From Breviolum minutum Mf 1.05b.01 (taxonomy: Eukaryota > Sar > Dinophyceae > Suessiales > Symbiodiniaceae), in NCBI GenBank assembly GCA_000507305.1, contig DF240851.1, forward strand, positions 25,544-89,543: a stretch of 64,000 bases of DNA, in the 5' to 3' direction. Numbering within the stretch: position 1 is the stretch's first letter; each line of letters begins with the position of its first letter. The position numbers and the translations under genes were made by a program. Of this stretch, positions 46,928 through 58,160 are shown one piece after another. The notes beneath the pieces are model-generated. The model did not search any database, was not told the origin of the DNA, and saw nothing but the letters and a program-made list of their open reading frames with translations.

Positions 46928-48201
46928 ATGAGGCGCCTGCTGCAGTTCGCCTACCTGGCCCTGTCCCTGGGGGTCGTCCCAGGGGACGCTGCTTGGCGGT
47001 TTAACCCATTGGAAGATCTGGAGATGGAGGGGAAAAAATCAGGAGAATTGGAAAGAGATGATATTGTTACACATGGAAGTGGACAATCCTTGAAAGACTC
47101 ATGGGAATATTTGATATTCCAAGAGTTTATGTATTGGATTTATATGTGTGTTTCCGAAAATAGTGGTACCCAACAACCATGGGTTTTCCTACTAAAAATG
47201 ATCATTTTGGGGTGTTTTGGGGGTACCGCCATTTACGGAAACACCCATATATACCTCTTTTTTGAAACACCATCCCTTTCCGAAAGCACCAGGTTCAATG
47301 GGCGCTGTGGCGGGGCGCCGATGAGAGTCGCAAATCAAGAAAGGGTCCCAACAGCCACATGATTTTCATTGAAAATACGTTGTTGCTTCAATTGAAAGTT
47401 GAAAGGATTCGAACAATTGTAGTTTTTAGTGGATGTTGGATGTTGGGGGTAGACTTGCCAGTATGTTTTTTTGGTAGAAATTTCATTTTGTTGCAAGCTC
47501 CCCCCATGGATTGTTTTCAAAGTTTCCGCAGCGTTCCGTTGGGAACTTCCAGGAATGGCGAAATGATGTGTATGTTTTGGACATGATGTCTTGCACACTT
47601 CAGAAGTGAACAAAAGGAATGTTTCTCACATGAAACTTGTTACTGAAATGAAGTGGAAGAGTTTGATGTCAGAACGGGTGTGAGTCACATCATTCTGATG
47701 GCTTGCTGCTAAATTTCTTCACTGGGAGTTCTCTAACCACTGCTGTCACCTCTCTAGAATCCCAAAAAAAGGGACTGAATTTGAGCGGCTGCTGGGAGAA
47801 ATTACACAAATTGAATGAACTTCAAAATTCTAAAGATGAGACATGGATTTTCTCCCGAATTCTGAGGGCAGATTTTTTTCAGGTTTTCTTGTAGCTCTGG
47901 AGTGCTTCCAGAATTGACCTGAAGCGACAAGTGATCATGACTGATGTGCAAGAAATAGCAGCCAGTTAGCAGAGGTTTCACAACTAGGAGTTTTTTTGGA
48001 GGGGTTCTTGAAATCAGCTGGTTGCTTGGTGTTTTTTAAGATTTCAATCATGGTGCAGCACAGCCTATGGCTAGAAAAACCCGAAAAAAACTCAACGCCC
48101 GACGGGGCCCGGAAGCATGTTTGAGAATCCCTCCCGTCGATGGAGCCCTACGGCTGATGCTGGACCAAAAAGCTGGGGATCAGAGCTGCAGAAACTACGG
48201 T
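46928..48201 (+). CDS. Gene with N-terminal signal peptide, otherwise unknown
   Basis: ATG 46928 opens MRRLLQFAYLALSLGVVPGDAA: basic N-region, hydrophobic core, small residues before a likely cleavage site. This is a textbook signal peptide, so the product should enter the secretory pathway. The first exon probably ends near the GT at about 46999, or later. Possible following exons: about 47302-47370 (VQWALWRGADESRKSRKG), somewhere in 47745-47835, and about 48056-48201 (ARKTRKKLNARRGPEACLRI, followed by GTATCA). Phases between them were not proven. The 160 bases upstream are rich in GTATAG/TAGTG repeats. Family B copy 4 lies in the presumed first intron. The gene lies between the stop at 46782 and SNU13. 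Confidence 0.45.
47146..47247 (+). repeat. Family B palindromic element, copy 4
   Basis: GTGTTTCCGAAAATAGTGG at the left, GGTACCGCCATTTACGGAAACAC at the right. Shares the AACAACCATGG...CCTACTAAAAATGATC centre with copy 2. Confidence 0.85.
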
Positions 48202-48738
48202 ATCAACGTAGCAATATGGTAAAATTTATAGTAATAGAATATATATCAACCTATTTCCCCGGCCAAGAGATCCATGTATTGACATATATACAGTATATAT
48301 ATATATATCATCATATAGTATATCAATACCTGAAACCTCCCATACATCTTGATGAATTGAAATGAGCAAAGTTTCAGTTTGAATCTACAATCAAATGATA
48401 CCCCAAAGGTGGTCTAGATATCCACCTTCTTCATGAATTTCAGATTGATGAATCATTATGATTTAGACAGATGACATGAAATTAACACTGGGTTCAAATC
48501 GTCACAACACATTGATGGAAAAAAACATATCCAAGGGTTTCTCCCACAGATGTTCCAGTTATGAGATGTTTTTTTTTTTTTTTTCGATGCAACAAACGGA
48601 GCAACACCGTCATTCTCAGATGATCAGATCTGAAAAATCCAGGCTTCCCATGCATTTTGGTGGCCTCCAAACTCGTAGATTTGGGAGGCAAAAAAACACA
48701 AACATCTCGGGGTTTCAAACAAACCTTCCCTGAAAAAA

Positions 48739-48753
48739 CGTTTTGGCTCAAAG
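48739..48753 (+). promoter_or_regulatory. Possible relict spliced-leader end upstream of SNU13
   Basis: CGTTTTGGCTCAAAG resembles the 3' half of the dinoflagellate spliced leader (known to end ATTTTGGCTCAAG), with 11 consecutive matching bases. It lies 65 bases before the SNU13 ATG. Dinoflagellate genes that passed through an mRNA stage can keep such remnants. The match is short and the 5' half of the leader is not visible, so chance is possible. Confidence 0.3.
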
Positions 48754-48817
48754 ATTGGGTGCAGATTTGGTATCACCAAAGGAGCAGAAAAAAAACCCGA
48801 GTTAAAAAAAAACGCTG

Positions 48818-51651
48818 ATGGCCGAGGAAGAGGAGGTGAATCCCAAGGCCGTGTAAAAGGGCTCCGGGATTTTCTTCTGATGAGTTTTTGGTGTTTCGAC
48901 CTATGCTTTCTTGGCTGTTCGAAATCTTCCGAACTTGTTCCTTAACAAATATTTGTCATTTTTTGATAGGAAGACTTCGGTGGGGTTTGTGGCCACCAAA
49001 CGCTCGAGTCTAAATCCACATTTTATCAGTACACGGTTGATCTCATACCTGCCAGGCATACCCCTTGGCCAAGGCTCATTGGTGGAAGTGGAAGGTTTTT
49101 GTGCATGAACTTGGTGAAACGACCCCCAAAAATATTGATCCTGGTGGCCACTGTTACTGGAGGGAGCTTGCCAAGAGTCATTTTGTTTCAAAATTAGTGG
49201 TACAGCATATGCTTTTTTTCACAATGACTGTACATCTTAGGTGTCTGTGGTGTGCTTGTAGTGTTGCATATGCTTACTATTGCATACTTGCAGTAGTATA
49301 ATAAGTTTCATGTACTCGCTGCTCGTACAGTTTGATAAACTCAATCTGGAAGCTTCAAACTCCCTGGTTTGTAGATAATTGTAATGAACAAAAACTATGG
49401 TCCAATGGTTCATCTTTTATCTCTTTTTCTATGTTGCAAACATGTTTTCCCATGGTTTTTGGATTACACTGGAATCATCCAACTAATTTCTTTGCCTCCT
49501 CCAGGAAGCCCTCACAGTGACTATCTTGGATCTAGTGCATCTTGGAAGCAACTCATTTGGGCCTCGTGCTTTTGAAAGAAAAAAACCAAAAAAACCTCAC
49601 TAGTATAATCAAGTGCAGCCATGAGATACCACATTTTGCGGGCTAGAGTGTTGTGGCAACAAAAATCATTGGCAAGTGAAACTTGGACCACGGTCTTCCT
49701 TTGGCAACTTGTTTCGGCTCATCAGTGGAGGAGATGCAACTCGCAGTTTTCATTGCACTACTGGAGGAAAGCTGCGAAAAACCAACGCCTGATAGCAAGG
49801 TGTTGTTGCCAAGTCTCAAGAAAATCAGATCCAACCCCTCTAAACCGAACCAGGTTCAGGTACCAACACATGGTATCAACTTGCACCTTTTCATAAATTT
49901 CTCTTGTGATTCAACCATCTTCCTCCCAACAAAAGTCATACAATCGCATGTTTTTCAATACCCCCCTCCTATCCGCTCCAGTGGTTGGGATTTCCAAGGC
50001 AACAAGCAGCGAACTATAAGCAGCTGAAGAAAGGTGCGAACGAGGCGACGAAAACACTGAATCGAGGTACTGCTGAATTGGTGATCTTGGCAGCAGATGC
50101 TGAACCTTTGGAGATCTTGCTCCACTTGTTGGGAAACCAAGGGAGTTAAGGCAAAGGTCAATGAAGTGACAGGTTTACAAAGATGGGGGATGGGGGTGGT
50201 TTCCTTGGGTTACCGGGCCTCTTGGATCATCCATCCCCGCAAATAAGCAACACCGACCCTACTTGAAGCCATGCATCCACACACACTTGGTGAAGCTGAG
50301 GCCCTTGGTTTGTGAAGACAAGAATGTACCATATGTCTTCGTAAAGTCCAAGACTGCCCTGGGGCGTGCATGTGGTGTATCGAGGCATATGGGGTCGGAC
50401 TCAGTGGACTCAGTGCTCAGCTGAGCTGAGGAGATAATTTTTGTAGGACAATGGACAAATAGTGAGCCAATCCTCCCAAATCAATCCAAACTCTGAACCA
50501 TGGTGAACCATGATGAACCACAGGAAAAAATCTGTGACAAAAACACAGATCTTAGGGTCAATGTGAGACTGAATATGTCTTCCTTAGTCGATCTGTGGCT
50601 GATTTGAACAAGTCGACCATCTTGATGATTTTTTGTGTACAGCTCCATGATATTCCAAAGGACAACAAAGGTCCAAAGTTGAGGTTTCAATCATGCCTTT
50701 CAAAATGGATGCATTGGTGAATTTAACGAACTACTTCTGCAGAGTTGTTTCTTCCAATTTTCCAAATGATACTGTTGATGGTTCAGAAATCCGGCGATCA
50801 CCAGTTGAGGTTGGTAGTTTATCCCATGGATTTCAGCCATCAACAGTAACATACAAACGCACCAAGCTGGCGATCCAATGTAGCACAAGTTGGTCATCCC
50901 ATTTCCTTTTGATTCAATGGACCCTTTGGGGTCGCGGGGGAAACGAAGGGCAGAGCTAGAGGAGAGTGACAACAACGACTCACTTTTTGCGAGTTATTGA
51001 ATTGAATCTTCTCGCAGTCAAGCTAGTTTGAAATCCTTTTAAATGGGCTATTTGCTTTCACTTCATTGTTTCACCTTCTTTTGGAAAATGACATGCACAA
51101 TCCACACTTGATCACACACCTTTTAGAAAAAATCAGCTCCCACTTCGCCGATTTTTTTTCGGTCCAACGCTGGCCGCGCCGCCCATGACGGGTTGGCAAT
51201 CCTCGTTTCAGGCCAGTGATCTCTTGCTCCATCACATCAAAGGAAGGTTCTCAGCTCAATACGCAGATTCAGGACGGATGCAAGTGCTTGATGGGCCAAA
51301 AATTCGGTGGATTGGTGGGGAAATGGTGAAATTAAGTTAAGACGAAGTAGGTTTTGCAGAGTGGGATTAGATAGATTGTTTTGTTTGATGGATGGTGCAA
51401 GACTTGGTTTATTACCAGCATCGGTCTACAGATTTTTGAAGCGTTATTTTCCTGGTGTGTCATCTTTATTTTAATTTTTTTGAGGGGGGGTTGGCCAGAT
51501 GTGGCTTTGCTTCTTCTGGGATTTGTGGGGTGCTCTGGTGATTCTGAACTTCCTGGGCAACTTTTTGCAAAGTTTTAACGATCAACTCTGGCAAGTATGC
51601 TTTCTTCTGCTACAGGACTTGAAGGACCAGATTGAGATGATCTTGACCTAA
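48818..51651 (+). CDS. SNU13: SNU13/NHP2L1 (15.5K), L7Ae-family U4 snRNP and box C/D snoRNP protein
   Basis: Binds the kink-turn of U4 snRNA and of box C/D snoRNAs in the nucleus. Seven exons join into 129 residues, the family's usual size (human has 128): 48818-48847 ([10 protein letters not shown]), 49056-49073 (18-nt microexon, AYPLAK), 49505-49536 ([11 protein letters not shown]), 49999-50127 ([20 protein letters not shown], then [13 protein letters not shown]), 50301-50384 ([17 protein letters not shown], then GRACGVSR), 51212-51272 ([20 protein letters not shown]) and 51616-51651 ([11 protein letters not shown], stop TAA). The alignment has no gaps in the conserved part. Donors are GC in introns 1, 2, 3 and 5, GT in intron 4, and apparently GA in intron 6 (CAG|GAC, where the exon junction shares CAGGAC on both sides). 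Intron 5 holds family A copy 9. All RNA-binding core motifs ([21 protein letters not shown]) are intact, so the gene looks functional. Confidence 0.97.
49683..49860 (+). other. Coding-like open stretch inside SNU13 intron 3
   Basis: Within the intron 49537-49998 there is a 60-codon open stretch containing [20 protein letters not shown] and [16 protein letters not shown], ending just before GTACC. It cannot be part of SNU13, whose exons are accounted for. It may be a chance open frame, a fragment of another gene, or an alternative exon. Two other frames are also open over part of it. Confidence 0.3.
50769..50847 (+). repeat. Family A palindromic element, copy 9 (shortest)
   Basis: TACTGTTGATGGTTCAGAAATCC, CACCAGTTGAGGTTGGTAG, GGATTTCAGCCATCAACAGTA. 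Only 79 bp, with the right half deleted to the tip. It lies inside the frame-proven GC-AG intron 5 of SNU13, showing that family A sits in genuine introns. Confidence 0.9.
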
Positions 51652-52435
51652 AGCAGATGAAGCTGTAGATCTGTGTATATAGATGAGAGGGCTTGAGGGT
51701 GAAACAGCATGAAACAGCTGAACCATGAAGTGTGCAGACGAGCGGCAACAAAAAAGCGGCTTCTTCACAATATTGTTCGCTTTTAGACATTTCAGGTGCA
51801 CTCCGGTAAACAAATATAGCTGGCTACAATGGACCATGAATTCCATGAATGAAGATGTATTACCTATTGAACATGGAGATTTGCGCCATGTTGGTTTACA
51901 CCATGCCATACAAATCACAGAGACTTTGAAGGCTCAACAGACAGAACTGGTTGCATGAATTATCGCAATGTCGGACCCAACCAACCCCGACACCACTCCC
52001 CGAATTGGGGTAGCAACTGTTTGTAACGTTTCGGAAATTCACCTGTACAAATGGACAACCAATTCAGGTGGTGTGACATGTGGAGACACCAGGTCTGATT
52101 CAGCATGTCTCTGAGCATGGATCGCCACATCTTGGCTTGCAGTGAGTTGACAACAAAGTGAGTTAGGATATGTTAGGATGCTATGAGGTGTTCAAAACTT
52201 AGATGTGACTGGCAGCATATCACATACTTTTTGCAGGTTCTCAAAGATATATTCACTCTTTCTTGATCTTTCACCGCATCAAGTCATTTCAATTTCTCAG
52301 TTCTTTAAAAAAATGTACTTGTAGATATCTCCAAATCACTTAAACCATTCTTAAACTGTCTTATTCAGATGGACATCTTTCCACAATGACCCATAATCTC
52401 TTCAACCGAATCGCAAGAGAGTGCTGAGCAACTTT
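51652..52435. other. Region after SNU13, no supported gene
   Basis: About 780 bases with no exon I can defend. It should contain the SNU13 3' end and the 5' part of the next gene. Confidence 0.4.
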
Positions 52436-52894
52436 CCGCAACTTTCCGGAACGGTTTCCGGAAGGGTTCCCCATGTCGTTTGGGAAGGCTGATTCCGTGA
52501 GACCTGATTTGGTTGAATCTTTGAATGTGCAAATTGCTGCCATCCCCTCCACCCAAATGGTGACCGGAGACCGATGTTTTCCATTTTTTGGTGACCTGAA
52601 ACTCGCAAATGCCGCAATGCCGCACCCATGCATATATTAGCCGCACATAATGTACAACGTCTAGATGTCTAGAAACCTATATCAGCTGTAAAAGATATTA
52701 TTCATAGCTATATTTTGCATTGCGGCCATGTTGAGTTGTTGGCATTGCGGACAAGCTAATCACCCAAGAAAAACTTGATCGAGGCACCTCCGAGATTGAA
52801 CCATGTGCTGTTGCCGAAGCGGGGAAGCCGAACTACGACATTGTCGTGGGTCAGCTGAGCCACGAAGAAAACTCTCCTACATTCCATTATACTG
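52436..52894 (+). CDS. Two candidate exons of an unknown gene
   Basis: About 52436-52612 reads FPERFPEGFPMSFGKADSVR and LVESLNVQIAAIPSTQMVTG; about 52736-52894 reads GIADKLITQEKLDRGTSEIE and GKPNYDIVVGQLSHEENSP and ends before GTTGGTT. Both have coding-like base use. No family recognised. The minus strand of the first is open in three frames, reducing confidence. A small palindrome (AGGGATCCTTATAATG / CATTATAATCCCT) begins just after the second exon. Confidence 0.35.
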
Positions 52895-52960
52895 GTTGGT
52901 TAATAGGGATCCTTATAATGCTTCATTATAATCCCTATAAAACTGGGTAGTATAATCTCC
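52895..52960. repeat. Small palindrome
   Basis: TAGGGATCCTTATAATG is followed by CATTATAATCCCTA, an imperfect hairpin at the start of the presumed intron. It may be a degenerate relative of family C. Confidence 0.45.
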
Positions 52961-53235
52961 TATATACCCAAAACAACCAAGGTTTTTTTCATTGCTCAGC
53001 TGTTTTTCTTTATTGCCGAAGGTCAAAAAAGGAGGATGTGTAAGAAGGTTGTTTTTGGGGAGTTGGATTGTTGCAAAAGGTCGATATAATACATTGTGAT
53101 TTTGCAACACCAAATTTGCGCTTTCGTTGGTTCTATAACGCCTAAGATTTGTGAAGATCCAGAGATATTGTTGAAGACATGGTGAAATTTGGCGGAAAAA
53201 AACACAAAAAAGATGGGTTGATCAATGTGTTTGCT

Positions 53236-53286
53236 GGAATTTGTTGATCAACTCCAGGGAATTTGTTGATCAACTCCAGGGAATTT
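53236..53286. repeat. Short tandem duplication
   Basis: GGAATTTGTTGATCAACTCC occurs twice in tandem with a 25-base period, each with an internal GTTGATCAAC palindrome, and a third partial unit follows. Confidence 0.85.
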
Positions 53287-53771
53287 CTAGCACTTTGAGT
53301 TTTTTTCATCTTTTTTCAACATCAAAGGGCGATTTGAATGCTGTTTTGGTGATGTTTTTGTTGGTCCAAGAAGACGAAACGAGGACGAGGCGCGATTCAA
53401 TCTTTGGATCCTGATCAATCTGACTATTTTGGGATGTTCCACTCATGATAGTCGAAAGGTGAAGGTTAAGGTTGCAAAATTTCTGAAGCATCTCATGTGA
53501 TGCTAGTTGGAAGCTGTTTTTTTTCCCGCTTGGTCATGATGGCATTTTTGGAGAAAAATCTGAGATTTATAGAAACTGAAACGTTGATCAACCCCAAATT
53601 CGGTGGTTTAGAGTTTCTGGGAATTTTCCAAAAACGGGACCTGGAAGCTGAAGCGCCATCTTTTTTTTTCCAGCAAAATCCATCGAAACCGAAACTTCAA
53701 AGCTCCAAAGAAAAGTGAGAATTTCTTTTTTGGCGTAAATCTGATGTCAGGTGGAACCCACTGAGTGGTTG

Positions 53772-53865
53772 TTGTTGGTGGTGGTGGTGGTGGTGATGGT
53801 GGTGGTGGTGGTGGTGGTTGGTGGTTGGTGGTTGGTGGTTGGTGGTTGGTGGTTGGTGGTTGGTG

Positions 53866-53924
<59 letters not shown>

Positions 53925-53925
53925 C
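53772..53925. repeat. GTG/GTT compound microsatellite
   Basis: GGT units, then about seven GGTTGGT-type heptamers, then about 18 GTT units. Poly-Cys, poly-Val, poly-Thr and poly-Gln frames here are artefacts. Confidence 0.95.
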
Positions 53926-54049
53926 CCCAGGTTGGTTTTTTCAACCACGCCCAGGCACCAAGTAAAAATCGTCGTTACTTTTTTTGTGCCGAGGCGCGAC
54001 CGAAGCTTGGAATCATCCCATGGCAAGGTGCCATTCCCCAGAATTTCAG

Positions 54050-55070
54050 TATGGCAGGAAGGTGTTGTTTGGGGACCTTGCCAATGGCTATGGCCTGGTA
54101 TTCTTCAACACTGTGTCTTTTTGTTTCATTTAAGATTTGATTTATGCAGCTGGGTAGGTGATGTATTTGTTGATATTTGGTGTATGTTGATGAAAATAAT
54201 GGATTTTTAAAACTCGAAACAGTTGCAGTCCCGAAACGCCAAGAAACATCTTATCATCTCGACATCCACTAGGCACCACCGGTCCCTCGAGCGTGGGGGC
54301 TGCCAATGGGATCTGCCTGTGGTTTGTCATTTGGACCTAAGGTTTTGGGGGCCCTCAAAGGAGTGCATTTTAGTATGACTTTCCATATACGACTTCCATA
54401 ATTTTACAATCAAAAGTGGAGTTTAGGGCCCCTAATTTGGAGACTAATCCCAAGTAACGGTGCAAAAATACCTCGAGGATGGCGGCCGAATGTCACCCTT
54501 GAAATATCTTGATGTTATTCCAGAATTCAATAGTAATAGTCTCTCTATACTCTATACACTGCTCCAAGCATGTCCACACCATGCGATCCCCCCAAAAACT
54601 TGAGAGGCCCAAACGCATCCACGTTCACAGCTATACAGGCTATACAGCTATACCACTCACCTACCAGCACCAGCAATGAGGACACCAATCAAAAGAGAAA
54701 AGTCATATTGATTTAATTGATTGAGTAATTTGATATTCTTTACTATATATATAATATATATATATATACATATATTTTGTAGCATGTCTATTCGTGAGGA
54801 GGATTCCCCCCGTTTTCCGAAAAAACCTTGAGATTTTTTCCTACTACTTTTCACCGCTGGCGAGGCCTCGAGCAGCTGTGAAGCCACATTCGGCAGGTGT
54901 CTCTTAACGGAGTGTCTCCGTGGGATTTTGGTTCCATTGGTTATTGACCCAAAGTGACAACCATTTGGAACAGGTGTTCCGAAATCACCAGTTGGAAACC
55001 CCACTTGACTCTGAAGTGACAGATTTTTCAGAATACTGACGATGATGATGGTGGCTTTGATGATGGTGGC

Positions 55071-55119
<49 letters not shown>

Positions 55120-55482
55120 TTGTTGTTGTTGCGGTTGTTGTTGTTGTTGTTGTTGATGATGGTGATGAACTCGTTTCGGTGACCAGGTGCATTGGCGAAG
55201 GCCACGTGGTCCCGACGGCCAAGCGAAGGCGTTGCATCGGATGATTGCTGGAGTGGCAGTTGGATGTACCTGATATATCCTGATATAGGCTTTTGATGTT
55301 AAAGGATTTATTTTGGTGGTGATGATGGTCATGCCAGTGATGAATCAGATGATGGTGGTGATACCATGATACCTATACAGACACAAATGAATTGTACGTG
55401 TGGAGCATGCAGCAGCACACAAAAAAGGGCCCTGTGGACTATCTAGTGATGGTCAGCTGTCACTTGCGTGGGCCTGGGAATT

Positions 55483-55517
<35 letters not shown>

Positions 55518-56541
55518 GCTACAAAAAAATCATCAAGTCACGTTGGTGAAATATGACTCCATTCACTATGCACTCATAATTATTCACTTCTTTTCTTTGA
55601 CATTCCTTTCATTGTGTTTGTGGAGTCAATCCTTTAGCGTCGAAAAACCAACATACAAATACGAGACCCATGGGATCAACGAACCTGAAAACGCCCGTAA
55701 AAATTATCATCACTCTAGGTGACATCATCCCCGAAATTCCGATTTGGACAGGGATAATTTCAAATTCAATTCATCTCTGTAGTTTTTTTCCGAACACCGG
55801 CTGAATTTTCTGGGAGTGCAAATGATTGTGCAACCACACTCCAAGAAAGTTCCCCTCCATCCAGTATATCTATATGATAATACGTATATATATATATATA
55901 TACATATGTAGCTACTACATAGATATATACTTGTTATTTTCCTGTTCTTCCCTCACACTGCGGTTTCACCGCATTGGCTTTGGACCTTGGTAAGACATTT
56001 GGAGGCGTCATCGGAAGCCATTTGAGTCACTTAACCAGTGAGACTCGAAAACCCAGTGGAGTGACCCGACTCAACCGAAACGTCGAAAAAATCCGAACCC
56101 CCTCCAGTATCCGGAGGAAACGAAGACCTTATAGGGACGTTTACACGCCATTTTTTGTTTCCCTGGGGGGTATTCGGTGTGGTTGGGAGTTGGAGGTGCG
56201 AAGAGAGTGGGATGAATCTAGGGTTGTTGGAGCTCCGGGAGTAATAACAAAATACCTGGAACCCCAAATGACCCAAGGTTTTGATTGGAACTTGGAAATG
56301 ATTTGGAACTTGAAATAACTCCCCCAAAACCAATTTGCATGACACTTCGTCCTGGTACACCCCTGAAAACTAACATGACCATGGAGAATTCAGCATTTTT
56401 AATAGGAGATGCATCTTCAACTGGTTGTTTTTTCCATTGTCATGTGAGTTTTTGGTGCTTACTAGGCAAGGGACTTGCCATGGAGTCCATCCCCATCGGT
56501 TTTGAGACGCCCAAACCTCGTAGATTTCGGCGACGAGTGAG
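54050..56541 (+). CDS. Scattered candidate exons of an unknown gene
   Basis: 54050-54097 is 16 codons between TTTCAG and GTATTC (YGRKVLFGDLANGYGL); 55187-about 55261 reads VHWRRPRGPDGQAKALHRMI; about 55638-55719 reads KPTYKYETHGINEPENARKN, followed by GTGACA; 56466-about 56541 reads GKGLAMESIPIGFETPKPRR. Each is short and none is recognised. In 54840-54990 a long minus-strand frame (ITNGTKIPRRHSVKRHLP) competes with plus-strand frames. Grouping is inference. Confidence 0.25.
55036..55155. repeat. GAT/GTT microsatellite
   Basis: GATGATGGTGGCTTT twice, then about 13 GAT units, then GTT units. Poly-His, poly-Ile and poly-Ser frames are artefacts. Confidence 0.95.
55480..55518. repeat. TTTC tetranucleotide microsatellite
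   Basis: About nine TTTC units. Confidence 0.95.
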
Positions 56542-57315
56542 CTCAGGATAGCCCCTTTGCTCGTATCAATTGGCTGAAAAGGGAGTCGCAACCTAAGCTG
56601 GGTGGTTTTCCATTTTTTTTAAAAGTAATTTTCACCCATAACCTGGGCAAATTATCCAAGTTGACATCATTTGACGCATAGTTTTTTTTGCAAATGGGTT
56701 GAAGCCACCAATTAGTAATTAGTAAGAGTTTCTCCATGATCATCTTGGTTTTTTTGGGTGGTTTTTTGGTAGTCCGGGAACTGGGTAGCAAACAAAAAGT
56801 GGAAAAGGGACAAAGGAAAAGGGAAGGGGGGGCTTTAAGTGGTGAATCCATGAGATGCACCAGCAGGGGTAATCCAACATCTTTGGAATTCTGACAAATT
56901 CTGAGTACATCATACATTTTTAGTAAATAATGTATACAAATTCATAATAACACTACCACTTTGCACAGATAGTTGCATGGTCCAGTCACATGAGCAGGTT
57001 CCAACTTTTTTCTCCGCAGAAGCCAAGGCAAGAATGTCCGGAGAACCAAGCGATAGAAGTAGGACCTCCTCGTAGGTGCCAAGGGAAAAAACCGTTCGAT
57101 AAGTGATGCTGATGAATGCCTTACCCAAAGAGTGTCCTTAGCAGACCTGAAATGGACACTTTGCACACCGTTGGCCGGGTGTGGGGCGCATAACAAGCTT
57201 TCCTTTTTCACTTGCAAGGCAAGGTGATGTTGGAAGATGGGAGCTTGGGGCCAACCCATTTTTGCTGAATGGATGACAATGACACGATGCGCTAACGTGG
57301 TCATTGGGTTCCCAG

Positions 57316-57440
57316 GGCAGGAAACGGGACTAGGTCCGCAATATTGGCGGTCGCCCCACCTGCACTTGTGATTGCACAGAGGGGAGGCCTTTTAGAATCA
57401 ATTGTAGCAGACGAACAGTTGGACATTGCCAAGGCAAACT
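57316..57440 (+). CDS. Candidate exon in triplication unit 1 (intact)
   Basis: Between TTCCCAG and GTGTATGT, 125 bases read AGNGTRSAILAVAPPALVIA then GGLLESIVADEQLDIAKAN with no stop. Function not recognised; it has a hydrophobic middle. The opposite strand is also open (SKRPPLCAITSAGGATANIA), so the strand is not certain. Only this unit keeps the plus-strand frame. Confidence 0.4.
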
Positions 57441-58036
57441 GTGTATGTACATGTGTTGCGTTGGTTTTGTAGCGGTAGCTGCCGCTGCCGCTTTGTTTTT
57501 GGACAGTCTTGTCCAGCCAACGTTGGCGAAGAGACCCCGCAGGATCCTTCCTCTCTTTTTGCAAGAATCTCAGAAAATGCTTGATGTTTCCACGGAAGGT
57601 GCTTTCGTGCCCTGTTGGCGTTCAGTGTGGATTAGGTGTTTGCAAATGGCCAGCCGTTATGAGAGAGGTTGTGTCTTGTGATAGGTTACAAGGGTGCCTA
57701 TTGTTTTTTCACTTTCAGCAGTTCGGCCATTTCATATATCTACCAATTTCTCCTTGCACCAGCTGGCTTCAGTCACAGATGAAAGTATATTTGATTTTTC
57801 AGTTTGTCTTAGCAACATCCCTGGCAACAGACTGCCATGCCTTACCCAAAGAGTGTCCTTAGCAGACCTGAAATGGACACTTTGCACACCGTTGGCCGGG
57901 TGTGGGGCGCATAACAAGCTTTCCTTTTTCACTTGCAAGGCAAGGTGATGTTGGAAGATGGGAGCTTGGGGCCAACCCATTTTTGCTGAATGGATGACAA
58001 TGACACGATGCGCTAACGTGGTCATTGGGTTCCCAG

Positions 58037-58160
58037 GGCAGGAAACGGGACTAGGTCCGCAATATTGGCGGTCGCCCCACCTGCACTTGTGATTGCACAG
58101 AGGGGAGGCCTTTTAGAATCAATTGTATAGACTGACAGTTGGACATTGCCAAGGCAAACT
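58037..58160 (+). pseudogene. Decayed exon copy in triplication unit 2
   Basis: Matches 57316-57440 but GTAGCAGACGAACAG is replaced by GTATAGACTGACAG, which introduces an in-frame TAG and removes one base. If the plus-strand exon is real, this copy is dead or must be skipped. Confidence 0.4.

Noticed and set aside
48971-49095. Plus-strand exon reading [17 protein letters not shown] with good AG and GT borders
   Set aside because: It overlaps, in another frame, the SNU13 microexon 49056-49073 that is fixed by alignment. It shows that single exon-like stretches here can be chance.
52361-52646. Three overlapping minus-strand frames
   Set aside because: Three frames open over the same DNA cannot all be real; the plus frame has better coding character. 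None is supported by splice context on the minus strand.
53236-53286. Short direct repeats that could suggest a CRISPR array
   Set aside because: Only two and a half adjoining units with no spacers, in a eukaryotic context.
53697-54210. Poly-Cys, poly-Val and poly-Thr frames
   Set aside because: Compound GGT/GTT microsatellite.
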